Shown: piece by piece, positions 1-8,255 of the stretch | Position numbering within the stretch: the stretch's first letter is position 1 | Layout of the letters: the number at the start of each line of letters is the position of its first letter | Source of the DNA: Microbacterium testaceum StLB037 | Lineage (GTDB): Bacteria > Actinomycetota > Actinomycetes > Actinomycetales > Microbacteriaceae | DNA: 64,000 bases | Assembly (NCBI RefSeq): GCF_008763945.1 | Contig: NZ_VTQH01000001.1 | Span: 519,441 to 583,440 of the forward strand | Reading direction: 5' to 3' | Position numbers and translations under genes: made by a program | The notes under the pieces: model-generated | Seen by the model: the letters and a program-made list of their open reading frames with translations, nothing else | Told to the model about the DNA's origin: nothing | Database searches by the model: none

Positions 1-654
1 GGTCACCTCTTTGCCGACGGTGACGCAGAGCTTCTCGATCTCGTGGTGGATCCGATCGACGTCGTCGTGCGCGAGCCGCGCGAGCGTCTTGCCGAGATCG
101 TCGAGGTAGTCGGCGAGCAGCCGGTCGTCGTCGCACGCGGCCCCGATCGCGGCGAACGAGGTCGCGGTGGTCACCGGAAGATCGGCTCGACTCATCCGGG
201 TGTTGACGCCCGCGCCCACCACGACGGTGTCGGGGGCACCGGGGACGACCTCGGCCAGGATGCCGCAGATCTTGCCGCCGTCGACGAGCACGTCGTTCGG
301 CCACTTCAGCTCGGCCGTCGAGCCGTGGCCGGTGAGCTGGGCACGGACGGCGCGGGTCATGGCCGCCCCGGCGGCGAGCGGGACCCACCCGCGCTGCTCG
401 GCCGGGATCATGGTGGCGTCGACGACGACCGAGACGGCGAGCGCGGTCCCGGCGGGAGCCGTCCAGGTGCGGTCGAGGCGCCCGCGTCCGGCGCGCTGGT
501 CGTCGGTGACGAGCACGGACAGGTGCGGCCAGCCGGCGGGGTCGGCGGTGACCGCGGCGATGACGTCGGCGTTCGTGGAGTCGGTTGTCTCGACGACCTG
601 CACGCGGGGGCTGTGGGCGGCGGTGTGCGGGTATCCGGCAGCGGGGATCGGCAT
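1..654 (-). CDS. birA: biotin--[acetyl-CoA-carboxylase] ligase, C-terminus cut by window edge
   Basis: Attaches biotin to the biotin carboxyl carrier domain of acyl-CoA carboxylase, through biotinyl-AMP. The reading frame runs from an ATG at 654 to the left edge, so 218 residues are visible and the C-terminal domain is missing. The ligase signature GRGRLDRTW lies at residues 56-64 and KWPNDV at 117-122, followed by GGKICGILAE. There is no N-terminal DNA-binding helix-turn-helix, so this is the monofunctional type rather than the E. coli repressor type. It diverges from accD, which begins 159 bp away and encodes part of the complex whose partner subunit (accA3, 8256-10022) is the likely substrate. 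A TAGGGT box six bases upstream of the ATG suggests a leaderless transcript. Confidence 0.93.
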   Translation of the reverse strand, partial: MPIPAAGYPHTAAHSPRVQVVETTDSTNADVIAAVTADPAGWPHLSVLVTDDQRAGRGRLDRTWTAPAGTALAVSVVVDATMIPAEQRGWVPLAAGAAMTRAVRAQLTGHGSTAELKWPNDVLVDGGKICGILAEVVPGAPDTVVVGAGVNTRMSRADLPVTTATSFAAIGAACDDDRLLADYLDDLGKTLARLAHDDVDRIHHEIEKLCVTVGKEVT

Positions 655-660
655 GAGCAC

Positions 661-666
661 ACCCTA
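661..666 (-). promoter_or_regulatory. -10 box of birA (leaderless)
   Basis: TAGGGT on the minus strand, six bases before the birA ATG at 654. With a transcription start about seven bases after the -10 box, the mRNA would begin at the start codon. Confidence 0.55.
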
Positions 667-799
667 GAGATTCGGCCGGGGTCCCGGCATCCACTTGCCT
701 TTTCCTCCTGCGCTCGACTTGGCCGCGCCTCAGTGAATGCCACAGCGCCTCGCGCATTCGCTTGTGCGCACCCTCCAACGCGGGCGGCGGTGCGGTCGC

Positions 800-805
800 T
801 AGGGT
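800..805 (+). promoter_or_regulatory. -10 box of accD (leaderless)
   Basis: TAGGGT seven bases before the GTG at 813. It supports the 813 start over the in-frame GTG at 804, which overlaps the box. Confidence 0.5.
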
Positions 806-812
806 GGAAAGC

Positions 813-2402
813 GTGACCGACCAGCCCGATCTCTTCACCACCGCCGGCAAGATCGCGGACCTCCGCAGCAGGTTCCAGGAGGCGGTCGTCGATGCCGAAG
901 CCACCGCCCGCGACAAGCAGCACGCGAAGGGCAAGCTCACCGCCCGCGAGCGCCTCGAGATGCTCGTCGACCCGGGCTCCTTCGTCGAGCTCGACGAGTA
1001 TGTGCGCCACCGCACCACCGCATTCGGCATGGACAAGTCCCGCCCCTACGGCGACTCCGTCGTCACCGGCACCGGCACGATCCACGGCCGCACGGTCGCC
1101 GTCTACGCGCAGGACTTCTCCACCTTCGGCGGATCGCTCGGCGAGGTCGCCGGCGACAAGATCATCAAGGTGATGGAGCTGGCTCTGCGCAGCGGCATCC
1201 CGATCATCGGCATCCTGGACTCCGGCGGAGCCCGCATTCAGGAGGGCGTCGTCGCCCTCGGCAAGTACGGCGAGATCTTCCGCCTGAACACCGCGGCATC
1301 CGGGGTCATCCCCCAGATCTCGATCATCATGGGCCCCGCCGCCGGTGGAGCGGTGTACTCCCCCGCCCTGACCGACTTCGTCATCATGGTCGACAAGACC
1401 AGCCAGATGTTCGTCACCGGCCCCGACGTCATCAAGACCGTCACCGGCGAAGACGTGGGCATGGAGGAGCTCGGCGGAGCGCACACCCACAACACCCGCT
1501 CGGGCGTGGCGCACTACCTCGCCGACGACGAGGACGACGCGATCGACTACGCGCGGGGCCTTATCAGCTACCTCCCCGACAACAACCTCGCCGAGATCCC
1601 GGTCTACGACACCCCCTTCGAATTCGAGACGACGGATGCCGATCGCTCGCTGAACACCATCATCCCCGACTCCCCGAACCAGCCGTACGACATCCACACC
1701 GTCATCGACGGGATCGTGGATGCCGCGGAGTTCCTCGAGGTGCAGCCGCTTTTCGCGCCGAACATCGTCATCGGCTTCGGCCGCATCGAGGGGCGCACGG
1801 TCGGCATCATCGCCAACCAGCCCTCGCAGATGGCCGGAACCCTCAACATCGACGCGGGCGAGAAGGCCAGCCGGTTCGTGCGCTTCTGCGACGCGTTCTC
1901 GGTGCCGATCGTCACCCTCGTCGACGTGCCCGGCTACCTCCCCGGCACCGACCAGGAGTGGACCGGCGTCATCCGCCGCGGCGCGAAGCTGCTCTACGCC
2001 TACGCCGAGGCCACCGTTCCCCTGGTGACGGTGATCCTGCGCAAGGCCTACGGCGGGGCGTACATCGTCATGGGCTCCAAGCAGCTGGGCGCCGACATCA
2101 ACCTCGCGTGGCCCACGGCCGAGATCGCCGTCATGGGCGGCCAGGGAGCGGTCAACATCCTGTACCGCGGCGAGATCAAGCGCGCCGAGGAAGCCGGCGA
2201 AGACGTCGCCGCCGTGCGCACGCGCCTCGCGAACGAGTACACCTACAACGTGGCATCCCCGTTCCTCGCCGCCGAGCGCGGCGAGCTCGACGGGATCATC
2301 GAGCCCGCGCAGACGCGCGTGTCGATCGCCAAGGCGCTGCGGGCCCTGCGCAACAAGCGTGCGAGCCTGCCCGCGAAGAAGCACGGGAACATCCCGCTGT
2401 GA
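813..2402 (+). CDS. accD: acyl-CoA carboxylase carboxyltransferase (beta) subunit
   Basis: Transfers carboxyl from carboxybiotin to acetyl-CoA or propionyl-CoA, giving malonyl- or methylmalonyl-CoA for fatty acid synthesis. The 529-residue protein has the two crotonase-like halves typical of AccD5/PccB: the N half carries [10 protein letters not shown] and [13 protein letters not shown], and the C half carries [14 protein letters not shown] residues ([14 protein letters not shown]) and [13 protein letters not shown]. The C-terminus KKHGNIPL is characteristic of the family. GTG 813 was chosen because homologues begin near TDQPDL and a TAGGGT box lies seven bases upstream. The stop codon overlaps the accE start. 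Whether the preferred substrate is acetyl-CoA or propionyl-CoA cannot be told from sequence alone. Confidence 0.95.
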   Translation: MTDQPDLFTTAGKIADLRSRFQEAVVDAEATARDKQHAKGKLTARERLEMLVDPGSFVELDEYVRHRTTAFGMDKSRPYGDSVVTGTGTIHGRTVAVYAQDFSTFGGSLGEVAGDKIIKVMELALRSGIPIIGILDSGGARIQEGVVALGKYGEIFRLNTAASGVIPQISIIMGPAAGGAVYSPALTDFVIMVDKTSQMFVTGPDVIKTVTGEDVGMEELGGAHTHNTRSGVAHYLADDEDDAIDYARGLISYLPDNNLAEIPVYDTPFEFETTDADRSLNTIIPDSPNQPYDIHTVIDGIVDAAEFLEVQPLFAPNIVIGFGRIEGRTVGIIANQPSQMAGTLNIDAGEKASRFVRFCDAFSVPIVTLVDVPGYLPGTDQEWTGVIRRGAKLLYAYAEATVPLVTVILRKAYGGAYIVMGSKQLGADINLAWPTAEIAVMGGQGAVNILYRGEIKRAEEAGEDVAAVRTRLANEYTYNVASPFLAAERGELDGIIEPAQTRVSIAKALRALRNKRASLPAKKHGNIPL

Positions 2403-2635
2403 GCGGCGATCTCGACGCAGACGACCCCCGCCCGTTCGTGGCGGAGGTCGTGCGCGGCACGCCCACCGAAGAGGAGCTGGCCGCGGCGATCGTCGTGGTC
2501 GGCGAGGCCTATGAGCGCGAGGTGGCCGACGCCACCGCCGCCGACGACACCCCGCGCTCGCGGTGGGAACTGTCGGCCCGGGGCTTGCGGACCCCGCTGA
2601 ACCGCACCGCGGGCTGGCACGGCTTCACGGGCTGA
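2399..2635 (+). CDS. accE: acyl-CoA carboxylase epsilon subunit
   Basis: Small 78-residue protein beginning with a GTG that overlaps the accD stop (GTGA), so translation is probably coupled. It has the short epsilon-subunit pattern: an acidic N-terminus, [16 protein letters not shown] near residues 20-35 and a basic tryptophan-containing tail (RSRW, GWHGF). In actinobacteria such subunits bridge the alpha and beta chains and stimulate carboxylase activity. The assignment rests on position behind accD, size and the RGxPTxEELAA motif. Confidence 0.88.
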   Translation: MSGDLDADDPRPFVAEVVRGTPTEEELAAAIVVVGEAYEREVADATAADDTPRSRWELSARGLRTPLNRTAGWHGFTG

Positions 2636-2787
2636 GCGCTCGGGACGGAATGTCCCCCGAAATACCTACAGACGGCCGTCGCTCACTGTCGAATACTGGA
2701 GGAGCTGGAACGCATCACGCGTTCGGTCGGACCGCTCCTTCGAGCCGGATCCGGCCGCGCGGACGGTTTTCGGGTAACCGTTCGCAC

Positions 2788-2822
2788 GGGTGAGGGGCAG
2801 GCGCTATCGCCGCCCCTCACCC
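2788..2822. repeat. perfect 11-bp inverted repeat
   Basis: GGGTGAGGGGC at 2788-2798 pairs with GCCCCTCACCC at 2812-2822 across a 13-nt loop. There is no T-tract, so it is a hairpin of unproven function between convergent genes; a terminator role is possible. Confidence 0.5.
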
Positions 2823-3011
2823 TCATCCTCTTCCCCCGCGGAGGGCATGGCAGCGTCGACGGATCCCCCCAAATTCCCCCCCACCGTCGTCGCCGCCGGC
2901 CGCGGGTGCGCCGGGGATGAGGGTGTCGCCCACAGGCCAGAGACGGACGGTGCTCGGAGCCGCGATTCGGCTTCGAGCACCGGTCGGGCCCTGCGTTCGG
3001 GAAGGGGCTCG

Positions 3012-3121
3012 GCGCTGCTCGCACCGCGCTTTCCGCCCGGTGAGCCCGACGCTCGGGTAGGGCTTCGCGCTGCTCGCACCGCGCTTTCCGCCCGGCCGAG
3101 CCCGGCGCTCGGGTGGGGCTT
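3012..3121. repeat. two-copy 55/56-bp tandem repeat
   Basis: Units 3012-3066 and 3067-3121 share an identical first 29 bases (starting GCGCTGCTCGCACCGCG) and differ at a few positions afterwards, with a decayed third start at 3122. It lies just after the stop of the leftward gene ending at 3164. Confidence 0.7.
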
Positions 3122-3163
3122 CGCTCTGCCTCGAGCACCCCGCCCGCTAGGCCGCGGCCGCGC

Positions 3164-4192
3164 TCAGCGCGGGCGACGGATTTCGCGCCAGAGATCGACC
3201 TGGTCGTCGTCTCCGCCGGCGCTCTCGCCGGTCGAGCGGCCGACGATGGTCACGGCGATCTCGTGATGCGGCGAGGTACGGATGATGACGCGCTCGGAGG
3301 CCACCTCACGCAGGATCGCGGCGAGCTCGGCCCGGATGCAGGTGAGATCGCCGATGCCGATCCCGTCGAGGCCGCCCTCATCGAACAGGCTCACCGCGGA
3401 TCCGCGACGCCGCGCGGCGTCGATCTCGGCGCGCACGTCGTCATCGAGAAGGCGGTTGCCGCGCAGCTCGTCGCGCAGGCTCGCCTCGGCGCGTCGGGCC
3501 GCCTGCTTGTCGGCGGCCCGCAGGTTGCCGCCGTTCTCGATCGTGCGCGCGAGGATCGGTCCCGCCGCCTGCAGGGCCCGCTGGACGTGCAGGCGACGCT
3601 CGCGCTGCCGACCGCTCTGCGAGGCCTGCCACGCCGAAGCCGCCTGCTGGAGCTCGGCGAGACGCTCGGCGTCTCGGGCCGCGCGATCCAGCGCGATGGT
3701 GACGAGCTGGGCGGCGGTGACCCAGACGATCGATCCCACCAGGCCCAGGCTCAGCGCCTGCAGGGGGCCGAGCCAGAGGGAGGTCGAGACGGCCAGGATG
3801 AGCATGCCGCCCCAGGCCACGATCGGGCGACGGCGCACCATCACGATGGTCATGAGCGCGCCGACGCCGCCGATCACCCACGTGACGAACGGCTGGGTGC
3901 GACCGGCGTCGGTCACCGCGAGGAACGGGGCGTTCGAGACGACGAGAGCGACGACGAGCGCCAGGGCGACGCCCAGCACCGGCAGCCGCGACGCCGGGGC
4001 CTCGCCCGACCGGTCGCGGGCGCCGATCGCGAAGATCCAGAGCCACGTCACGGGGAGGTACAGCACCAGGGCGGCCACGATGAGCCACCCGCGCTCGACG
4101 GTCTCGGGCGAGGTCCAGATCAGACCGCGCGCCGCCAGGTAGGCGGTGAACGCCAGACCGATGACGGACAGGATCGAGCGGACGCTCACCAT
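3164..4192 (-). CDS. membrane protein with degenerate kinase-like C-terminus
   Basis: 342 residues; I do not recognise a named family. The first ~190 residues hold about five to six membrane segments (for example near residues 5-25, 35-55, 68-90 and 100-165). They are followed by a helical, charged cytoplasmic part (QRERRLHVQRALQAAG) and a C-terminal beta-rich stretch (RVIIRTSPHHEIAVTIVG). The overall plan resembles a DesK-type sensor, but the N and G boxes for ATP binding are not visible. It overlaps the histidine kinase upstream by 7 bp and is last in a three-gene unit, so it is probably an accessory or signalling subunit of that two-component system. Function is inferred from context only. 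Confidence 0.6.
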   Translation of the reverse strand: MVSVRSILSVIGLAFTAYLAARGLIWTSPETVERGWLIVAALVLYLPVTWLWIFAIGARDRSGEAPASRLPVLGVALALVVALVVSNAPFLAVTDAGRTQPFVTWVIGGVGALMTIVMVRRRPIVAWGGMLILAVSTSLWLGPLQALSLGLVGSIVWVTAAQLVTIALDRAARDAERLAELQQAASAWQASQSGRQRERRLHVQRALQAAGPILARTIENGGNLRAADKQAARRAEASLRDELRGNRLLDDDVRAEIDAARRRGSAVSLFDEGGLDGIGIGDLTCIRAELAAILREVASERVIIRTSPHHEIAVTIVGRSTGESAGGDDDQVDLWREIRRPR

Positions 4193-5457
4193 CGGTCCCC
4201 GCTCTCCCATTCGAGGGTCACGGTGGTCCCCCCGGCGTGCGAGTCGATCTCGCTGCGACCGCCGACGGCGGCCAGCCGCGCGTCGATCGAGCCGCGGATG
4301 CCGAGACGGTCGGCCGGGATCGCCGAGACGTCGAAGCCCGGGCCGGTGTCGCGAACCCGCACCGACACGCTCCCCGGCGAGGCGTACCCCGTCAGCTGGA
4401 CGGTCAGTCCCTGGGCGTCGGCGTGCTGCACCGCGTTGGCGACGGCCTGCATCGCGGCGAGCACGAGGGCGCGGGCGATGCGGCCGGGTGCGTGGGGCGT
4501 GCCCTCCTCGACGCGGCGGATGACGGTGAGCTCGACGCCGAGGTCGCGAGCCGCCTCTTCGATGTCGTCGGCCAGACGCAGCGCCGACACGGGTTCGTCG
4601 CTGCCCTCGAGGGAGTCCTTCTCGGCGTTGGCCAGTCGCGTGAGCGCCTCTCGAGCCATGCTGACAGCCAGGGTGCGCTCGCGCGGCGTCGTCGCACGGT
4701 CGGCGGCGAGCAGAGCGCCCAGGACGCTGTCGTGCATGAGGGCCGCGACGGCCACGCGCTCGTGCTCGGTCGCGGCGGTGGCGGCCGCCGCCGCGTAGCT
4801 CGCAACGGCCGAGGCGCGGGCCTGGTCGACGTTCGCCGCGATCGAGCGGTACATCCACCCGAGGGTCACCAGGACGCTGCCGAGGATGAGCGCGAACGAG
4901 ACGTCGAGGGCGATCGGGACGAAGAACTCGCTGCGGCCGCCGGCCTGCAGCAGGCGCACCACACCGAACAGCAAGGGGGCGGCGACGGTCCACGCCACCT
5001 GCAGCGAGAGCGGGAAGGCCACCACGGTGGCGACCGTGGCGACGTTGATGAGATAGAAGATCCAGGGGTTCTCGGTGGGCACCGGCGTCGGGCCGCCGTT
5101 GGTCGCGACCGGCCACAGCGCGAGGGCGAGGACGAAGACGACCGCGAAGATGCCCGAGAACACGCGGGCGAAACGCCCGACGGTGCACGCCACGATCATC
5201 GCCACCAGGGGCACGAAGACGGACAGCACGAGCGGCATGTGCCATCCCTCGGCCTCGTCGCCCGGCCCGAAGGCGGCGGCGAAGGCCTGCAGACCCAGCA
5301 CGAGCGATCCGGGGCCCACGATCAGCGTGATCACGCGTTCGATGCGGGTCTGCGTGAACGATCCCTGTTCCGCCTGCCCTTCGCGCGTGTGGGGGATGCG
5401 TCCCCACGCCTCGTCGAGGACGGACCGCTGGTTCTCAGGCATCGCGGGGAGCGTCAT
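4186..5457 (-). CDS. two-component sensor histidine kinase (NarL/DesK-like group)
   Basis: 423 residues. About six membrane segments occupy residues ~40-215, with no large extracellular sensor loop. A linker follows, then a HisKA_3-type phosphoacceptor region with MHDSVLGALLA (His242). The C-terminal ATPase domain shows the N box AVANAVQHADA and the G box DTGPGFD, followed by RLGIRGSIDARL and a terminal GGTTVTLEW. It would autophosphorylate on His242 and pass phosphate to the response regulator encoded immediately upstream, whose 3' end it overlaps by 23 bp. ATG 5457 gives the full overlap; an in-frame ATG at 5442 is an alternative. The stimulus is unknown; the membrane-embedded sensor suggests an envelope cue. 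Confidence 0.85.
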   Translation of the reverse strand: MTLPAMPENQRSVLDEAWGRIPHTREGQAEQGSFTQTRIERVITLIVGPGSLVLGLQAFAAAFGPGDEAEGWHMPLVLSVFVPLVAMIVACTVGRFARVFSGIFAVVFVLALALWPVATNGGPTPVPTENPWIFYLINVATVATVVAFPLSLQVAWTVAAPLLFGVVRLLQAGGRSEFFVPIALDVSFALILGSVLVTLGWMYRSIAANVDQARASAVASYAAAAATAATEHERVAVAALMHDSVLGALLAADRATTPRERTLAVSMAREALTRLANAEKDSLEGSDEPVSALRLADDIEEAARDLGVELTVIRRVEEGTPHAPGRIARALVLAAMQAVANAVQHADAQGLTVQLTGYASPGSVSVRVRDTGPGFDVSAIPADRLGIRGSIDARLAAVGGRSEIDSHAGGTTVTLEWESGDRW

Positions 5458-6103
5458 CCGGTGCGTCCTGCAGGATGCCGTCTTCCATGGCGCGCCGCAG
5501 CAGGTCGACCTTCGTCGGTGCCGGGCGCCCCACTTCGACGTACTTCACACGGACACGGGTGATGTTCTCCTTGGCGGTGGAGTACGCCACGCCGAGCCTG
5601 TCGGCCACGGCCTTGAGCGGAAGACCCGCCGCGTACAGACGGAGGACCTCGCGCTCGCGCGCCGACAGTTGCGCATCGGCGAACTCCCGGTCGCCCTCGA
5701 CGGCGCTGGCCCACTCGACGTTGTCGAGCACCTCCCCGCGGGCGACGGTGCTGATCGCGCCGAGCACCTCGTGCGTCGGCGACGACTTGCTGACGATTCC
5801 CGCGGCGCCCGCGGCGAGGGCCTCGCGGACCGCGGCGGCGCGGTCGGCGACGCTGTGGATGATGACGCTCGAACCGTCGCGCACGACGCGATCGACGTTC
5901 TCGGACACGGTCGTGCCGTCACCGAGCGTCAGATCGAGCACGACGACGTCGGCGGGGGTGGCCGCCGCGGCCTGCCGCCACGACAGATACGACGAGACGT
6001 TCGCGCCCGAGAAAACGACCTCGGTCGCCTCGGTGCGCGCGAGGGCGGCCTCCAGCCCGAGTCGGACCGACTCGTGGTCATCGATGAGGGCGACGCGCGT
6101 CAT
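5435..6103 (-). CDS. LuxR-type DNA-binding response regulator
   Basis: 222 residues. The N-terminal receiver has the acidic pair at D8-D9 and the phosphoacceptor Asp57 in VVVLDLTLG. The conserved lysine is in IVSKSSPT. The C-terminal LuxR/NarL helix-turn-helix starts at LSAREREVLRLYAAG and contains a recognition helix region VAYSTAKENITRVR. It is first in the leftward unit with the kinase and the kinase-like membrane protein. A TACGAT box six bases before the ATG at 6103 suggests a leaderless message. Confidence 0.9.
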   Translation of the reverse strand: MTRVALIDDHESVRLGLEAALARTEATEVVFSGANVSSYLSWRQAAAATPADVVVLDLTLGDGTTVSENVDRVVRDGSSVIIHSVADRAAAVREALAAGAAGIVSKSSPTHEVLGAISTVARGEVLDNVEWASAVEGDREFADAQLSAREREVLRLYAAGLPLKAVADRLGVAYSTAKENITRVRVKYVEVGRPAPTKVDLLRRAMEDGILQDAPDDAPRDA

Positions 6104-6109
6104 CCCCAC

Positions 6110-6115
6110 ATCGTA
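6110..6115 (-). promoter_or_regulatory. -10 box of the response-regulator operon (leaderless)
   Basis: TACGAT on the minus strand, six bases before the ATG at 6103. Confidence 0.45.
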
Positions 6116-6162
6116 TCGGCGCGGGAGCCGCCGTGCGGGAGGTGATCGCGCGGCTCGGCGCG

Positions 6163-7422
6163 TCAGCGGCGCAGGACGGTGACGGCCTCGACGTGATGGG
6201 AGTTCGGGAAGAGGTCGACGCCCCGGATCCCGCGCTCGGATCGATAGCCGAGTTCCGCGAAGAGGGCCAGATCGCGCGCGAGCGCCACCGGATCGCACGC
6301 GACGTAGACGATCGCCGAGGGCGACAGCGCGGCGATCGCCTCGACCGCGGGGCGTCCCGCACCCGCTCGCGGCGGATCGAGCAGCACCACGCCGCGCTCG
6401 AGCCGCTGAAGTTCTCGCGCGGAGGCGGTGGATGCCAGGGTCTGCACGTAGCGGTCGACTCGCGCCGTCTCGGCCCGGGCGCCCACCCACTCGGCGAGAT
6501 TTTCGCCGGCGTGCTCGGTCGCCCGCGGGTCGGACTCCACGCTGATCACGCGCGTGGATGCTCCGCCCACCTCGGCGAGGGTCGCCGCGAAGAGGCCGAC
6601 GCCGCCGTAGAGGTCGAGGTGCGTCGCCTCGGGGTCGAGCTCCCCGACGGAGGCGACGAGCTCCGCGGTCACGAGGGAGGTGAGGGTGCGGGCGGCGAGG
6701 CGGTGCACCTGCCAGAATCCGCCGACGTCCACGCGGAACGCGCGATCGCCCACGCGCTCCTCGACGACCTCGGGCGCCGCGCTCGAGCGCTCGCCCTCGG
6801 GGCGCGGCAGCACGCGGACGCGCCCGTCGGCCGGCTGCACGAGATCGATGCGTCCGGGCCGCGCTCCCGCGCGCACCTCGGCGGCGGTCCGCGCGACGGC
6901 CTCGGTCGCGAGAGGCAGATCCGGGGTCTCGATGACGCGGTGCGAGCGCGCGGCGTACGCACCGACGCGGCCCTCGTCGTCGACGTGCAGGCTCACGCGC
7001 GTGCGCCACCCGGTCCCGTCGACGCTCTCGCGGTCATCCGCATCGCCGGCGGCGCGCACGTCGACGGGCAGCTCGAGGCGCCCCACGCGCTCCATCGCCT
7101 CGCGCACGACGCGCTCCTTGAGGGCGCGTTGGTGCGACAGTTCGATGTGGCCGAACTCGGCCCCGCCCACGCGCTCGGCGGGGTCGACGTCGATGTCGGC
7201 CGAACGCCACACGTGCGGACGGCGCTCGGGCGCGGCATCCACGACCTCGACGGCCTCGGCGCGCCAGAACGCCTTCTTGCGCGTGTCGGTGAGTCGGGCA
7301 CGGACGCGCTCGCCCGGCAGGGTGTCCGAGACGAAGACGACGCGGCCCTCGTGCCGCCCGACGAAGACACCGCCGTGGGCGATGCCGGTGATGTCGAGTT
7401 CGATGAGGTCGCCGTCGTGCAT
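6163..7422 (-). CDS. TRAM-domain SAM-dependent RNA methyltransferase (TrmA/RlmD superfamily)
   Basis: 419 residues. An N-terminal TRAM OB-fold (residues ~1-60, with GVFVGRHEGRVVFVSDTLPGE) is followed by a class I methyltransferase domain with LDLYGGVGLFA and the catalytic cysteine motif VYVACDP (Cys376). The family makes 5-methyluridine in rRNA or tRNA through a covalent cysteine adduct. The segment where E. coli RlmD carries four cysteines for a [4Fe-4S] cluster has none here (around WRSADIDVDPAERVGG), so the target cannot be assigned as RlmC, RlmD or TrmA. A CAGGCT box sits six bases before the ATG. Confidence 0.88.
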   Translation of the reverse strand: MHDGDLIELDITGIAHGGVFVGRHEGRVVFVSDTLPGERVRARLTDTRKKAFWRAEAVEVVDAAPERRPHVWRSADIDVDPAERVGGAEFGHIELSHQRALKERVVREAMERVGRLELPVDVRAAGDADDRESVDGTGWRTRVSLHVDDEGRVGAYAARSHRVIETPDLPLATEAVARTAAEVRAGARPGRIDLVQPADGRVRVLPRPEGERSSAAPEVVEERVGDRAFRVDVGGFWQVHRLAARTLTSLVTAELVASVGELDPEATHLDLYGGVGLFAATLAEVGGASTRVISVESDPRATEHAGENLAEWVGARAETARVDRYVQTLASTASARELQRLERGVVLLDPPRAGAGRPAVEAIAALSPSAIVYVACDPVALARDLALFAELGYRSERGIRGVDLFPNSHHVEAVTVLRR

Positions 7423-7518
7423 GCTCCGAGCCTGTCACATGCGGCCGGGAGGGAGCCGGGGGCCGGGTGGCCCAGGGGCTTCGGCGCCGGGATCGGCGAC
7501 GTCGGGCGGGCGCGTCGC

Positions 7519-7524
7519 TAGCGT
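7519..7524 (+). promoter_or_regulatory. -10 box of maf (leaderless)
   Basis: TAGCGT six bases before the ATG at 7531. Confidence 0.5.
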
Positions 7525-7530
7525 GGACGC

Positions 7531-8178
7531 ATGCGCGTGTGCTTGGCATCCACTTCTCCCGCCCGTCTGATGCTGTTGCGCCAGGCGGGGATCGAACCCG
7601 AGGCGCGCGCGCCGCAGGTCGACGAAGAGGCCGTCATCGCCCAGGTCGAGGCCGCCGAGGGGCGGCGACTGCCCGCGGCGGAGCACGTCCTGCTGCTCGC
7701 GCGGCGCAAGGCCGAGGACGTCGCCCGGCGTCTGCGAGCCGAGCAGCCCGGGTTCGACGGGTTCGTCATCGGCGGCGACTCGATGTTCGCGCTCGGCGAC
7801 GAGATCCTCGGAAAGCCTTACACCCCGGATGCCGCGACCGCGCGCTGGCGAGGGATGCGGGGCCGCACCGGGGTGCTGCACTCCGGGCACAGTGTCTTCC
7901 GACTCTCGCCCGGGGCCGAGCCGCAGGAGGCCCACGCCGTGGCCGAGGCCGCGGTGACGTTCGCCGCCGACGTCGACGACGACGAGATCGCGGCGTACGT
8001 CGCCAGCGGCGAACCCCTGCTCGTGGCGGGGGCCTTCACCGTCGACAGTCTCGGGGGCGCGTTCATCGAGCGCGTGGAGGGCGACCCCTCCACGGTGGTC
8101 GGGATGTCGCTGTCGACCATCCGCCGCCTGGTGCGGGAGCTGGGCGGTTCGTGGACCGCGCTGTGGAACCGTTCGTAG
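7531..8178 (+). CDS. maf: Maf-family nucleoside triphosphate pyrophosphatase
   Basis: 215 residues, normal family length. The N-terminal STSPARLMLLRQAG is the Maf signature (SxSPxR). Later motifs QVDE, the conserved GGDSMFAL (usual form: AADT) and KPYTPDAA complete the active site. Family members hydrolyse dTTP, UTP, CTP or modified pyrimidine nucleotides to monophosphates. In mycobacteria a Maf gene also sits between accE and accA3, matching this position. Confidence 0.88.
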   Translation: MRVCLASTSPARLMLLRQAGIEPEARAPQVDEEAVIAQVEAAEGRRLPAAEHVLLLARRKAEDVARRLRAEQPGFDGFVIGGDSMFALGDEILGKPYTPDAATARWRGMRGRTGVLHSGHSVFRLSPGAEPQEAHAVAEAAVTFAADVDDDEIAAYVASGEPLLVAGAFTVDSLGGAFIERVEGDPSTVVGMSLSTIRRLVRELGGSWTALWNRS

Positions 8179-8243
8179 ACTCCCCCACACGATTTCCGGC
8201 GTTTCTTGTCGAACAGGGTCAAAAGCCGGGGGTGACCCCTCGC

Positions 8244-8249
8244 TAGGCT
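8244..8249 (+). promoter_or_regulatory. -10 box of accA3 (leaderless)
   Basis: TAGGCT six bases before the ATG at 8256. The intervening GGGAGG could also act as a ribosome binding site but is too close to the ATG for that. Confidence 0.5.
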
Positions 8250-8255
8250 GGGAGG

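Larger units (their letters stand above)
2636..3163. other. 528-bp intergenic region without a credible gene
   Basis: Lies between the convergent accE and the kinase-like gene ending at 3164. Open frames on both strands are arginine/proline/serine-rich shadows with no motif. It holds a perfect 11-bp inverted repeat (2788-2822) and an imperfect tandem repeat (3012-3121). I see no RNA gene. Confidence 0.6.

Noticed and set aside
2683..3138. Possible small genes on either strand in the gap after accE
   Set aside because: All are Arg/Pro/Ser-rich without a ribosome binding site or family pattern, and include the tandem repeat.
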